Shown here piece after piece: positions 7,707-16,269 of a DNA stretch of 64,000 bases. The first letter of the stretch is position 1, and each line of letters opens with the position of its first letter. The position numbers and the translations under genes are program-made. This DNA is from Pyrobaculum oguniense TE7 (lineage in GTDB: Archaea > Thermoproteota > Thermoprotei > Thermoproteales > Thermoproteaceae): NCBI GenBank assembly GCA_000247545.1, contig CP003316.1:2265233-2329232 (forward strand), written 5' to 3'. A model generated the notes under the pieces. It saw only the letters and a list, made by a program, of their open reading frames with translations, made no database searches and was not told the origin of the DNA.

Positions 7707-9215
7707 GTGGACGCGGTGATATGGTTTATTCTCAGCTGGCTGGCGCTCGTAGGTGTGTTATACATTTTCAAAAAAGACGCAGTGAAGTACTTCGTCGCGA
7801 TATACTGGAAAAGCGAGAAACTTGTGAAGTACGTGGTGTTGTTTACAGAGAAGCTGAGGTTCATCCCGTTGAAGGTATACCTCGTCTCGGTGTTGGTGCT
7901 GTTTGCGTTGCCTTTGTTTCTAGCTATGCCTTTGATAAGGCCTGACGGACAGCTGAGCTCTCTGCCAGGTTTCCTCTACATCTTGGTAGGTGGCACGGTA
8001 AACGCAATGAGGATGCTTTTAGGCGGAGCGCCAGTACAAGAAGCCGCCGCAGGCTCCGCAGGCGTCACGCCGATTGTGCCGGGCCTTACCCTTCCGTGGG
8101 ATCAACTGCCCTATCTCGCTGTGGCTATTGCCGTAGCTGTAGTACTGCACGAGCTGATGCACGGCTACGCCGCGCTGAGATACGGAATACCGGTGAAATC
8201 CGTGGGCGTCTTCTCCCTATTCTACGTACTAAGCGGCGCCTTTGTGGAGCCCGACGAAGACCAGTTCAAAAAAGCAAGTACCGAGGCCAAAGCCGCGGTG
8301 CTGGCCAGCGGCGTCGCCGCAAACGTCGTGATAGCCATCATCGCAATGTTAATAGGAGTTTTTGGTGCCTGGGCTGGACTTGGCGGCGCCGTGTTTGGCA
8401 CATCAGCTTACGGCATACATCCCGGCGACAGAGTGATAGAAATCCGGGGGTGCGGCTTTGTGGAGAGGGTCTACACGCCAGATGATTTTGTGACGAAGAT
8501 CAACGTGTTAGCGGGACTTGGTCCCCTGCTGGGGATTAACGAAACTATTAGTTGCAAGCCCGGCGACAAAGTGACTCTGGTTGCCTATTCTTGGTTTCAC
8601 AAGTACGAGGTGCAGGTAGACTACTCGAATTTCACAACGCCTTCACAGCTGAGGTGGCTCTACACCGATGGCTCTCTCTACCAAGGCGGGGTTAGGCCTG
8701 GCGACGTTATCAAGAGAGTGGAGGGTTGCGGGGTGGCCAGAGACATCACAAGTAGCGGGGACTTCCTCGCCTTCGTACTGGAGTCGAAAAGAATCTGCAA
8801 GGCAGGCGATGCGGTAAAGGTATATGTTGAGAGAAACGGCACAATCCACGTCTTTAATGTCACACTTGTGGAAAAAGACGGGCGGTTGTTTTACGGCATC
8901 GGGCCAACCAGCTTCCCATTACTGGGATATGACTATGGGCCCGTGAAGAGGGAACAGCTTTACAACACAGATTTTACAAAACTAATTTTCTGGCTCCTGG
9001 TGGTGAACTACGGCCTGGCAGCTATAAACGCCTTGCCAATCTATCCACTAGACGGGGGGCAACTTCTCGCGGCTGTGGCACAGCGGAAGCTCGGCGAAAA
9101 GAAAGGCGCCGCAGTAGTCAACGTAGTGACCTGGGTCCTCGCCGCGATGCTGATCTTCAACATCGCCCTGGGGCTAATAGGCGAGCAGTACAGAGTCCTA
9201 GAAGCGATAAGATGA
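7707..9215 (+). CDS. Site-2-protease-type membrane metalloprotease (M50 family) with PDZ-like insert
   Basis: This 502-residue intramembrane zinc protease has HExxH (LHELMH, H148-E149-H152) in a transmembrane helix and the second M50 signature NALPIYPLDGG at about residues 441-451, which supplies the third zinc ligand Asp. Between them are two PDZ-like repeats, each starting with a G-x-R-P-G-D or H-P-G-D type turn (IHPGDRVIEI, VRPGDVIKRV). The family cleaves transmembrane substrates, often anti-sigma or regulatory proteins; the archaeal substrate is unknown. The GTG at 7707 lies about 25 bp from the ATTATTTTAATATC box. The stop overlaps the next gene's ATG by 4 bp, so they form an operon. Confidence 0.88.
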   Translation: MDAVIWFILSWLALVGVLYIFKKDAVKYFVAIYWKSEKLVKYVVLFTEKLRFIPLKVYLVSVLVLFALPLFLAMPLIRPDGQLSSLPGFLYILVGGTVNAMRMLLGGAPVQEAAAGSAGVTPIVPGLTLPWDQLPYLAVAIAVAVVLHELMHGYAALRYGIPVKSVGVFSLFYVLSGAFVEPDEDQFKKASTEAKAAVLASGVAANVVIAIIAMLIGVFGAWAGLGGAVFGTSAYGIHPGDRVIEIRGCGFVERVYTPDDFVTKINVLAGLGPLLGINETISCKPGDKVTLVAYSWFHKYEVQVDYSNFTTPSQLRWLYTDGSLYQGGVRPGDVIKRVEGCGVARDITSSGDFLAFVLESKRICKAGDAVKVYVERNGTIHVFNVTLVEKDGRLFYGIGPTSFPLLGYDYGPVKREQLYNTDFTKLIFWLLVVNYGLAAINALPIYPLDGGQLLAAVAQRKLGEKKGAAVVNVVTWVLAAMLIFNIALGLIGEQYRVLEAIR

Positions 9216-9673
9216 CGAGGCAACTCTTAATCTTAGTGATAATCGCCGCGGCGTCTGTTCTCTCGGCATTTCTGCCGGTTGAGTACTTCGTCTCAGACGC
9301 CTTCAGACCACCTCCCAACAAAGTGCTCACCCCCGAGGGCATAGCCACAGTGGCATACACGCCGATATGGTTATACTTCTGGCGCATTGAGGTAGTTTAC
9401 ATAACGCTCCTCTTCGCGGCGATTGTAGCTACGTTTTTCGTAAAGCCGAATCCGAGAACTCGGTGGACGTTGGCCATGCTGTCTATCGCGGCGGCGTTTT
9501 TCCACTACTTGGCGTTGTTATTCACCTCATCTCCCCCAGGATATGGAATATCACTATACCCACTCGTGTATACGATAAGCATAAAAAACGTCACGCAGTA
9601 CTACCTAGACATTGGACAGATCTTGATGATATATGCCGCGTACAACGTTTATATGGCCAAGCGGCTATCTTAA
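9212..9673 (+). CDS. Small membrane protein of unknown function, cotranscribed with the M50 protease
   Basis: This 153-residue protein has about four hydrophobic segments (residues about 5-22, 53-76, 86-104, 130-146), with short charged loops between. No catalytic motif or known family was recognised. It starts on an ATGA overlap with the protease stop, so it is translationally coupled and could be a partner or substrate of that protease, but this is inference from position only. Its last 9 bp overlap the convergent TIP49-like gene. Confidence 0.65.
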   Translation: MTRQLLILVIIAAASVLSAFLPVEYFVSDAFRPPPNKVLTPEGIATVAYTPIWLYFWRIEVVYITLLFAAIVATFFVKPNPRTRWTLAMLSIAAAFFHYLALLFTSSPPGYGISLYPLVYTISIKNVTQYYLDIGQILMIYAAYNVYMAKRLS

Positions 9674-11017
9674 AAACTTCTCCTCCAGCGACTTCACGTA
9701 CTCCACGGACTCCTTCACCGAAACGAAATGCCTCCTCACCTCTTCTATCTCCTCTCTGCCCACAGACCCCTTGCCGCGTTCTTTTGCGACTATATAAGCC
9801 GGCGTCAACAACTGGAGGGCGTACCTCAGCGAGTGGTCTACGCCTATTGATGTGAGGAGATCAAGGGCCTCTTTGGTCAGCGGTACCTTCTGCTCATTCG
9901 CCTTTATGGAGATAATCTCGCGTATCTCCTCTGCCGTATAGGGCCGAGTACGAATAATGACGAGTCTATCCAGCATGTCCTGGGGGATTCCGTGCGGCGC
10001 CTCTATGTCAGTACCCCTAATCCTTGCAATCCCCCTATTGGTGGCCATAATTATGATGGGGGCAAACTCCGTCTCCATAGCCCTCATTAGGAATGAGAAG
10101 CTCTCTATATCGAGGAGGTGGACGTCGTCGATGAACAACACTCCTGGCACCAGCTCCGCCTTGCCTTCCTCTAGTACTTTCTTGACTATTTCGTCGCTTT
10201 GCCTCCTAATCTCTTCTGGGATCTCCTTTACCTCCTCGGCAAAGCCGAACAGCATGGCCGAGATCAGTCCCCTCTGCCTGGCCAGGGACATATCCACATC
10301 GTGAAGCGTGTAGAACCTGACTATCTCCTTCTCCTTGTAGACGGGCCCCTTGGGGAGCTCGACCCTCCTCCTACCCACGTCGTATTGCTCGCCGCCCTCG
10401 CCTCTGCCCACCAGCGACACAGCGCCTGTCTCCTCGTCTATCATAATCACGTCCCCCTCCTCCACGCCGAGCTCAATTAGCTGTTGCGCAATCTCAGCTG
10501 GCACCCTCAGCGTCTTCTCCTCATCCCGAGTCCTCAGCTTGATGGTGGCCCCCAACACCCTCTGCAGGTATGGGTTGTAGGGGTGGCGCCCATATCTAAT
10601 ATCAATAGACCTCAGCTCTCCCTCATATACCTTCCTCCACTCCCTAATCCTAATCCCTATGGCCCTCCTCAGAGCCCTCATCAAAAACTCCGACTTCTTC
10701 ACCTCAAGCGAGTATATCTCGCCGCCGGAGATCGCCACAAAGGGCGTCTCCGGGCCCAGCTCCCGGGCTATTCCCAAAGCCAGCGCCGTCTTCCCCGTGC
10801 CCGGGGGGCCGACGATAAGTACCCCCCTCCCTGCGAACTTTCCCTCCTTAATCATCTGGACAATTATGTAAGCGGCCTCCCGCGCCTCGGTCTGCCCCAC
10901 AAAGCCGTCAGCCACAAATTGGACTTTCCCATCTCTAACTCCCAGCCCCTTAATGTGGCTGTGGGCCGCAAACCTCTCCAGGGAGGTCTTTACCTCTTCA
11001 ATTTTAATAGAAGACAT
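9665..11017 (-). CDS. TIP49/RuvB-like AAA+ ATPase (archaeal RuvBL)
   Basis: This 450-residue homologue of eukaryotic Pontin/Reptin (RuvBL1/2) has Walker A GPPGTGKT at residues 70-77 and Walker B LFIDDVH at about residues 294-300, followed by sensor ATNRG. The insert between the two Walker motifs (about residues 125-285), containing an OB-like segment, is typical of TIP49 and absent from bacterial RuvB. The C-terminal lid follows (AEEIREIISIKANEQ). In eukaryotes these hexameric ATPases serve chromatin-remodelling and snoRNP assembly; the archaeal role is not established. The ATG at 11017 is supported by the TTTTTAAA box about 25 bp upstream. Confidence 0.93.
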   Translation of the reverse strand: MSSIKIEEVKTSLERFAAHSHIKGLGVRDGKVQFVADGFVGQTEAREAAYIIVQMIKEGKFAGRGVLIVGPPGTGKTALALGIARELGPETPFVAISGGEIYSLEVKKSEFLMRALRRAIGIRIREWRKVYEGELRSIDIRYGRHPYNPYLQRVLGATIKLRTRDEEKTLRVPAEIAQQLIELGVEEGDVIMIDEETGAVSLVGRGEGGEQYDVGRRRVELPKGPVYKEKEIVRFYTLHDVDMSLARQRGLISAMLFGFAEEVKEIPEEIRRQSDEIVKKVLEEGKAELVPGVLFIDDVHLLDIESFSFLMRAMETEFAPIIIMATNRGIARIRGTDIEAPHGIPQDMLDRLVIIRTRPYTAEEIREIISIKANEQKVPLTKEALDLLTSIGVDHSLRYALQLLTPAYIVAKERGKGSVGREEIEEVRRHFVSVKESVEYVKSLEEKFLR

Positions 11018-11036
11018 AAGGCGCTCCTATTATCCC

Positions 11037-11054
11037 GTTTAAAAACTTTATAAC
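11037..11054. promoter_or_regulatory. Adjacent divergent box A elements
   Basis: The run GTTTAAAAACTTTATAAC holds two box A cores back to back. On the minus strand TTTTTAAA sits about 25 bp from the ATG at 11017. On the plus strand CTTTATAAC sits about 25 bp from the GTG at 11075. Both genes are therefore expected to be leaderless. Confidence 0.6.
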
Positions 11055-11074
11055 GGCCTTACTACACTTGCTTC

Positions 11075-11638
11075 GTGAAAAGCAGGGAGGTGGCTTATTT
11101 ACAGATGCTCGCCTTGCTCAGCCTATCAAAAACGCCAAGAGGCAGGAAAAACTTAGCCGAAGAGTTGAGGATAGGCGAAGGCATTGTGAGGACGTTGCTG
11201 GAAGGCGCACGTGATCTGGGCCACGTAGCCGTAATGAGGGGCGGGGTGGTGGCTACTGAGCAGGGACTCTCCTTTCTAAAAGAGGCGCTAAATCTCTGCG
11301 GCGTCGCAGATATATTCGCCGTCGAAGAGGCGAAGAGGCTGTTATGCGGAAGGCGTTGCATGGCCTACGTTTTGCAAGAGGAAGTAAAAGACCCGTTGAA
11401 GACAAGAGACTCGCTGGTGCGGCTCGGAGCATGCGGCGCATTGATCCTAGAAAAGAGAGGAGACCGGTTTTTCCTCCCTCCGCTGGGGGAGAGCCTAGAA
11501 TCGTACGACACAGCCCTTGCAAGTTTACTTAAGGCAAAGGTGGCGGGGGACTTTTCTGTAATTATCTCGTGCGGCGAAAATTACGCCGACGCCTTTGCTT
11601 ACATAGCTCTGAAGTGCCCCCAGAGGCTAAGCTTTTAA
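11075..11638 (+). CDS. Winged-helix domain protein of unknown function (DUF4443-like)
   Basis: This 187-residue protein starts with GTG. The first 75 residues read as a winged helix (AYLQMLALLSLSKTPRGRKNLAEELRIGEGIVRTLLEGARDLGHV, then a wing and EQGLSFLKEAL). The C-terminal half has a cysteine pair (LLCGRRCMAY) and alternating strands and helices ending in a putative small-molecule-type domain. The layout resembles archaeal DUF4443 proteins, but I am not certain of that family. DNA binding is inferred from the N-terminal fold. The stop lies inside the box A of the sRNA candidate immediately downstream. Confidence 0.6.
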   Translation: MKSREVAYLQMLALLSLSKTPRGRKNLAEELRIGEGIVRTLLEGARDLGHVAVMRGGVVATEQGLSFLKEALNLCGVADIFAVEEAKRLLCGRRCMAYVLQEEVKDPLKTRDSLVRLGACGALILEKRGDRFFLPPLGESLESYDTALASLLKAKVAGDFSVIISCGENYADAFAYIALKCPQRLSF

Positions 11639-11658
11639 AACTACGCTGGGGCATCACG

Positions 11659-11711
11659 GCGTGATGAAGAGAACCCGAAGGATGTGTGACTGGCGGCATC
11701 CTATCTGACTC
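11659..11711 (+). ncRNA. Candidate C/D box guide sRNA
   Basis: C box GTGATGA (11661-11667) and D box CTGA (11705-11708) are both perfect and span 48 nt. An internal CCGA (D'-like) and TGTGA (C'-like) fall near the middle. A TTTTAAAAC box at about 11631-11640, overlapping the stop codon of the upstream gene, lies about 25 bp before the C box. This is the right spacing for an independent promoter. The sequence just before the C box is also its inverted complement (CATCAC-GGC-GTGATG), so a hairpin is an alternative reading. Confidence 0.6.
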
Positions 11712-11778
11712 GTTGGCTAAAAAATTTGCATGAATTATCAAAGACAAGAGACATTTTAGGGTGTTACGACATACGTCT

Positions 11779-13008
11779 ATGAGTGAACAAACTGTACAAA
11801 TTAGGACATCGGGAAAAGTTTTGCAATCGCCATGCGGCCCCATTGTACACGGCCTTGAGGATGTACTAATAAAAAACACCACAATCAGCGACATAGACGG
11901 GGAGAAGGGCATCTTGTGGTACAGGGGGTACAGAATTGAGGACTTGGCTAAGTTCTCAAACTACGAAGAGGTCTCGTTCTTAGTCCTATACGGCAGGTTG
12001 CCCACTAGGTCCGAGTTGAAAGAGTATGAGAGAAGACTAAAATCTTCGAGGGACTTGCACCCAGCCACAGTGGAGGTAATAAGGGCGTTGGCGAAGGCGC
12101 ACCCAATGTTCGCTCTCGAAGCCGCTGTCGCGGCTGAGGGGGCCTACGACGAAGATAACCAGAAGCTGATCGAGGCGTTGAGAGTGGGGAGGTACAAGGC
12201 AGAGGAGAAGGAGTTGGCCTACAGAATTGCGGAGAAACTCATAGCCAAGTTGCCGACTATGGTGGCGTACCACTACAGGTTTTCCAAGGGCCTAGAGCTG
12301 GTGAGGCCTCGGGACGACTTATCACACGCAGCTAACTTCCTCTACATGATGTTTGGCAAAGAGCCAGACCCCCTGGCGGCCAAGGGCATCGACCTATACT
12401 TAATCCTACACGCAGACCACGAGGTACCCGCCAGCACCTTTACAGCCCACGTGGTGGTCTCCACGCTAAGCGATCTGTACTCCTCTGTGGCCGCCGCTAT
12501 CGCTGCGCTTAAGGGCCCGCTCCACGGCGGGGCCAACGAGATGGCCGTGAGAAACTACCTTGAAATCGGGGATCCCTCCAAGGCAAAGGAACTGGTGGAA
12601 GCGGCTACTAAGCCAGGCGGCCCTAAGCTAATGGGTGTGGGGCATAGAGTATACAAGGCGTACGATCCTAGGGCCAGGATCTTTAAGGAGTTTTCCAGAG
12701 ACTACGTGGCCAAGTTCGGGGATCCGAAGAACCTATTTGCCGTGGCCAGCGCCATAGAGCACGAGGTGCTGAATAACCCGTACTTCCAGCAGAGGAAGCT
12801 GTACCCAAACGTCGACTTCTGGTCCGGCATCGCGTTCTACTACATGGGCGTGCCCTACGAGTACTTCACCCCCATATTCGCGGTATCGAGAGTAGTCGGC
12901 TGGGTGGCGCACATACTCGAATATTGGGAGAACAATAGGATATTCAGACCGCGTGCGTGCTACGCAGGTCCACACGACCTACAGTACATACCAATTGACC
13001 AAAGATAA
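11779..13008 (+). CDS. gltA: Citrate synthase
   Basis: This is a 409-residue enzyme condensing oxaloacetate and acetyl-CoA. The active-site blocks are complete: GPLHGGANE (first His), LMGVGHRVYK (second His) and NVDFWSGI (catalytic Asp). The N-terminal GILWYRGYRIEDLA block is also typical. An in-frame GTG exists at 11761, but the ATG at 11779 lies about 23-26 bp from the ATTTTAGG box (about 11753-11760) and gives the usual N-terminus, so I use it. The gene converges on a malic enzyme gene with only 16 bp between the stops, an A/T-rich stretch that probably terminates both. Confidence 0.95.
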   Translation: MSEQTVQIRTSGKVLQSPCGPIVHGLEDVLIKNTTISDIDGEKGILWYRGYRIEDLAKFSNYEEVSFLVLYGRLPTRSELKEYERRLKSSRDLHPATVEVIRALAKAHPMFALEAAVAAEGAYDEDNQKLIEALRVGRYKAEEKELAYRIAEKLIAKLPTMVAYHYRFSKGLELVRPRDDLSHAANFLYMMFGKEPDPLAAKGIDLYLILHADHEVPASTFTAHVVVSTLSDLYSSVAAAIAALKGPLHGGANEMAVRNYLEIGDPSKAKELVEAATKPGGPKLMGVGHRVYKAYDPRARIFKEFSRDYVAKFGDPKNLFAVASAIEHEVLNNPYFQQRKLYPNVDFWSGIAFYYMGVPYEYFTPIFAVSRVVGWVAHILEYWENNRIFRPRACYAGPHDLQYIPIDQR

Positions 13009-13024
13009 TTAAAAACTAAAGATT

Positions 13025-14329
13025 TTATTCAATTATTTTCTCCCTCATCAAGATTTCAAGAGTCTTTATGCTTTTTGATATTATACTCCTCGCAATCTCA
13101 AGCTCCTCGTTGTAAGATCTCGGAATCCTCGCCACTCTTTGTGAAGAGGCCATCGCCGCGACGGCTGCCGCCTCTCTTACATAAACTTCCCACTCTGTCA
13201 TCTTTGGCACTATATACTCTTCGTGGATTCCTTTTTCCTCGGCGAATTTCGCCACCTCTTCTGCCGCGGCTATGAGCATTTCGTCAGTTATGGTAGTAGC
13301 TCTGACGTCTAGCGCGCCTCTGAACACTGCGGGGAATATCAACGAGTTGTTGATCTGGTTGGGGAAGTCGCTCCTCCCAGTAGCCACAATCTTGGCCCCA
13401 GCCTCCTTTGCCTCCCAGGGCCAGATCTCGGGGACGGGGTTGGCCAAGGCAAATACAATGGCATCTTTGTTCATTGATGCTACCCACTCCTTCTTTATGA
13501 CGCCGGGACCCGGCCTTGACGCTCCAATAACTACATCTGCGCCTTTCATAGCTTCGGGAATGCCGCCTTTACGCCGCTCTGCGTTGGTCTCAATGGCGTA
13601 TTTATACTTCCACGGGTTTTCAAGCATCATTTTGTCTATGTCGTCGCGCTCGGGGTGGAGAATCCCCTTGCTGTCTACTAAGATGAGGTTTCCCGGCTTA
13701 GCGCCGTATTTGATAAGGATGCGGGCAGTGTATATATTCGAGGCGCCTGCGCCTATAAGGGCGATCACGACGTCGCTTATCTTCTTACCCACGAGCTTAA
13801 GTGCATTTATAAGTCCCGCGAGCGTTGCGGTGGCTGTGCCCTGCTGGTCGTCGTGCCACACCGGGATTTTCAACTCTTCCCGTAACTTGTCTAGCAGGTA
13901 GAAGCACTTGGGGGACTCTATATCTTCGAGGTTTATACCTCCCAGCGCCGGTTCGAGGGCCTTTGCTACAAATATGAACTCCTCAGGCGTCTGCGCCTTA
14001 ATAGGAATGGGAATAGCGTCTACTCCTCCTAAGTACTTGAAAATAAGTGCTTTGCCTTCCATCACAGGATACGCCGCCTCTGGGCCTATGTTGCCTAGAC
14101 CTAGGACTCTTGTGCCGTCTGTCAATACGCCAATAATATTCCACCTAGAGGTAAGCTCAAACACCATTTCTGGGTTTTTGTGAATCTGGCGCGACACCTC
14201 AGCTATACCAGGTGTGTAGTAAATTGCGAAATCTTCTATAGACCTAACCGGCACCTTGGGTATTACAGAGATTTTGCCGCCGTATCTCCGGTGCGTCTCA
14301 ACCGAGAGTTGGTACCATTTTTCTGTCAC
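13025..14329 (-). CDS. NAD(P)-dependent malic enzyme
   Basis: This 434-residue short-form malic enzyme carries out oxidative decarboxylation of malate to pyruvate. It shows YYTPGIAEV with the catalytic Tyr, [19 protein letters not shown], the substrate-loop Lys (MEGKALIFK), the metal-binding HDDQQGTA, the Rossmann motif LIGAGASN and the cofactor-distal VDSKG. The acidic Asp at the end of beta-2 (LVDSKG) suggests NAD use, but this is not decisive. Translation starts at GTG 14329. With the neighbouring citrate synthase it is part of central carbon metabolism. Confidence 0.93.
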   Translation of the reverse strand: MTEKWYQLSVETHRRYGGKISVIPKVPVRSIEDFAIYYTPGIAEVSRQIHKNPEMVFELTSRWNIIGVLTDGTRVLGLGNIGPEAAYPVMEGKALIFKYLGGVDAIPIPIKAQTPEEFIFVAKALEPALGGINLEDIESPKCFYLLDKLREELKIPVWHDDQQGTATATLAGLINALKLVGKKISDVVIALIGAGASNIYTARILIKYGAKPGNLILVDSKGILHPERDDIDKMMLENPWKYKYAIETNAERRKGGIPEAMKGADVVIGASRPGPGVIKKEWVASMNKDAIVFALANPVPEIWPWEAKEAGAKIVATGRSDFPNQINNSLIFPAVFRGALDVRATTITDEMLIAAAEEVAKFAEEKGIHEEYIVPKMTEWEVYVREAAAVAAMASSQRVARIPRSYNEELEIARSIISKSIKTLEILMREKIIE

Positions 14330-14478
14330 ATTAAGAGCAAAGGATATATAATTAAATATTACGTCAAGAGGTGGTTAGGAGAGATAGCAATAAGCAATTG
14401 CACATAGTAACGTACAGATCAAAATTAGTACAAAATAGATGTCTCATTGTTATAAAGAATTTAAATAATGATAAAAAT

Positions 14479-14778
14479 GTGTTTAAGGTAATTCCATGCA
14501 GTAAAATTAAAATCTATTTAACTAATCTATTACGACAAAAAAACTTTATAAAAATAAAGTTATTAAGCCTTGAAGGCAACTATGTAAAAATAAACACAGC
14601 AATAAAGGGATCTGGGTGGCTGTATTTTCCAACTCACAAAAAGGCTGTGGGGGTTGTGTTCTACGGTAGGCAAGGGGTAGTGGCTTCGCCGGCCCTACCT
14701 TCCCGAGAGGCGTATTATATCCCCCTTCAATCGCCTATCCTAAGCCTAATAGACGTGCAAGTGATCGATTTCTACTAA
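14479..14778 (+). CDS. Hypothetical protein, AT-rich 5' half
   Basis: About 99 residues follow from a GTG at 14479. The frame is open further upstream to 14371. I prefer 14479 because a TTATAAAGAATTTAAAT box at about 14450-14466 puts the GTG at leaderless distance. The N-terminal half is lysine- and isoleucine-rich and encoded by unusually AT-rich DNA. The C-terminal half (GSGWLYFPTHKKAVGVVFYG onward) has normal codon use and looks like a folded beta-rich domain. No family is recognised. The gene ends next to a C/D sRNA candidate encoded on the other strand. The composition jump may mark acquired DNA. Confidence 0.45.
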   Translation: MFKVIPCSKIKIYLTNLLRQKNFIKIKLLSLEGNYVKINTAIKGSGWLYFPTHKKAVGVVFYGRQGVVASPALPSREAYYIPLQSPILSLIDVQVIDFY

Positions 14779-14832
14779 GTCAGACACACGGCTCCGCTCA
14801 TCCGCTCGCTCCGGAAACCTCTGCATCACCAT
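14777..14832 (-). ncRNA. Candidate C/D box guide sRNA
   Basis: Reading the minus strand, a near-perfect C box GTGATGC (14829-14823) and a perfect D box CTGA (14783-14780) span 50 nt. D'-like CGGA and C'-like GGATGAG lie between them at the expected positions. An A/T box (AAAAATTAAATTT) at about 14847-14861 lies about 24 bp upstream of the C box, an appropriate promoter. The 3' end abuts the stop codon of the opposite-strand gene ending at 14778, the same gene-end placement as the other sRNA candidates here. Confidence 0.58.
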
Positions 14833-15069
14833 GTTGCTACCACATCGGAAATTTAATTTTTCACGTCTGTTGTCTGGGCGCCTTAGTGGCGGCAACGTCC
14901 ATAAAGTGGACGCTTCTGGTCCGAGAGCGCGTATTGAATATACGGCGTATAGCACTATCAAGAATTGACCTGCGTGAGGTGGCTAGAATTTATGCGGAGG
15001 TTTGGCCTATAGGCGAAGTCGTTTTTCATCCTACACTTAAAGTATATAAAAGCGGGGTGTATAGCCTCT

Positions 15070-15645
15070 GTGCCTTTCAGACTAGTAGAGGCAGAGGACT
15101 ACGTCCGTATCCCACCAAGCGAGTTTGGAAAACCCCTCGAGGAGACTGCTTTGTTGCAACTTAAAAACAGGTACGAGGGAAGAGTGCTGAGGGAGGTGGG
15201 CTATGTTGTGGCTGTATTAAACACAAAGGTAAGCAGAGAAGGCAAGATAGTATTCGGCGACGGTGGGACGTACCACAAGGCTGTATTCACAATGTTGGCC
15301 TTCATGCCGCTAGATGGCGAGATTGTAGAAGGCGTCGTGGAGAACGTCAGGGAGATGGGGATGCTTGTTAGGATAGGGCCTGTGCTGGGCTTTATCAACA
15401 AGATACACGTTATGGACGAGCCCAACATCTTCTTCGACGCAAGCACCAAGAGCTACATAGGAGAGAGGACAAAGAGGAAGGTTACCGTAGGCGATATAGT
15501 GAGGGCTAGAATTACCGGAGTCAGCTTCACGACGCCCCGCGAGGGGACGGAGCTACTGCTAAGAGTAACCCTCACCATGAGGATGCCAGGTCTAGGCAAG
15601 CTTGAGTGGATAAAGGAGAGGAAGCCCGCCGCTAAGAAGGCATGA
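15070..15645 (+). CDS. rpo7: DNA-directed RNA polymerase subunit Rpo7 (RpoE')
   Basis: This 191-residue subunit forms the polymerase stalk with Rpo4. The N-terminal tip domain (residues 1-80, MPFRLVEAEDYVRIPPSEFGKP) is followed by an S1/OB domain (PLDGEIVEGVVENVREMGMLVRIGPVLGFI) that binds emerging RNA. The C-terminus is lysine-rich. The GTG start at 15070 lies about 25 bp after the AGTATATAAAAG box (15041-15052). It overlaps spt4 by 4 bp, an arrangement conserved across archaea. Confidence 0.96.
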   Translation: MPFRLVEAEDYVRIPPSEFGKPLEETALLQLKNRYEGRVLREVGYVVAVLNTKVSREGKIVFGDGGTYHKAVFTMLAFMPLDGEIVEGVVENVREMGMLVRIGPVLGFINKIHVMDEPNIFFDASTKSYIGERTKRKVTVGDIVRARITGVSFTTPREGTELLLRVTLTMRMPGLGKLEWIKERKPAAKKA

Positions 15646-15863
15646 GTACGAAGAGACGCACCCTATCAGGATACAAGGCCTGCCGCCGCTGTAAGCTAGT
15701 GGTGCCAGAGGACGCGAAGCAGTGTCCCAATTGTGGGTCAGAGGAGTTCGCCCTGAAGTGGCGCGGGATGATAGCCGTAATCGATCCGGCAAAGTCCTGT
15801 ATTGCCAAGAGACTGGGGCTCAATAAGCCTGGCATTTACGCCCTCGAGCTTGTTGAGGAGTAG
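15642..15863 (+). CDS. spt4: Transcription elongation factor Spt4 (RpoE'')
   Basis: This 73-residue zinc protein partners with Spt5/NusG for processive elongation. The zinc ribbon is complete: CRRC at residues about 14-17 and CPNC at about 28-31, followed by the WRGMIAVIDPAKSCIAKRLG segment typical of Spt4. The ATG lies in an ATGA overlap with the rpo7 stop. The 3' end overlaps the convergent hypothetical gene by 28 bp. Confidence 0.95.
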   Translation: MSTKRRTLSGYKACRRCKLVVPEDAKQCPNCGSEEFALKWRGMIAVIDPAKSCIAKRLGLNKPGIYALELVEE

Positions 15864-16225
15864 CACCTCAGCACCCTCTCGGCTATTGAAAATACGTACT
15901 TCCGGTAGTTTTCTAGTTCTTTTAACAAAACGTCGTACTCAATAGGCTCCCCATAGAACTCCTCGCCAAGGATCTCCCTCGCAATTGCCCTAAGCGAGCC
16001 GCGTGTCAATTTATTGTACAGCTCCAACACGCGCCGAACTCTCGACTCGAACACGTAGTAGTTGTTTACTAGCTCGGCGGCTTCCCTAGGCTCTATGAAC
16101 CCCCCACACTCATATGCCGCGAGTAGCATCTCTATTGCGGTGGCAGTTTGTCCTCCTACCGCCTTTCTAAAAGACCTACTTTTTAACTTCTCGCGTAGAA
16201 GTAATACTGCCTCGTGGAGGTCCAC
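15836..16225 (-). CDS. Hypothetical helical protein
   Basis: This 129-residue, almost entirely alpha-helical protein is rich in Glu, Arg and Leu (for example EAAELVNNYYVFESRVRRVLELYNKL). No catalytic motif or recognised family was found. The GTG start at 16225 is supported by a TTTATAAA box about 23 bp upstream, shared with alaS on the other strand. Regular codon use and a proper promoter make it a likely real gene. Confidence 0.6.
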   Translation of the reverse strand: MDLHEAVLLLREKLKSRSFRKAVGGQTATAIEMLLAAYECGGFIEPREAAELVNNYYVFESRVRRVLELYNKLTRGSLRAIAREILGEEFYGEPIEYDVLLKELENYRKYVFSIAERVLRCYSSTSSRA

Positions 16226-16241
16226 GGGGTTCTGAGATAAG

Positions 16242-16254
16242 CTTTATAAATAAC
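16242..16254. promoter_or_regulatory. Bidirectional box A between a hypothetical gene and alaS
   Basis: CTTTATAAATAAC lies about 23 bp from the minus-strand GTG at 16225 and about 22-26 bp from the plus-strand GTG at 16270. It can drive both leaderless genes. Confidence 0.6.
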
Positions 16255-16269
16255 TAACCATGTCACGGG

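Noticed and set aside
14886-15164. 92-codon open frame just before and overlapping rpo7
   Set aside because: It overlaps the rpo7 promoter and start, has no box A of its own at the right distance and no recognisable fold.
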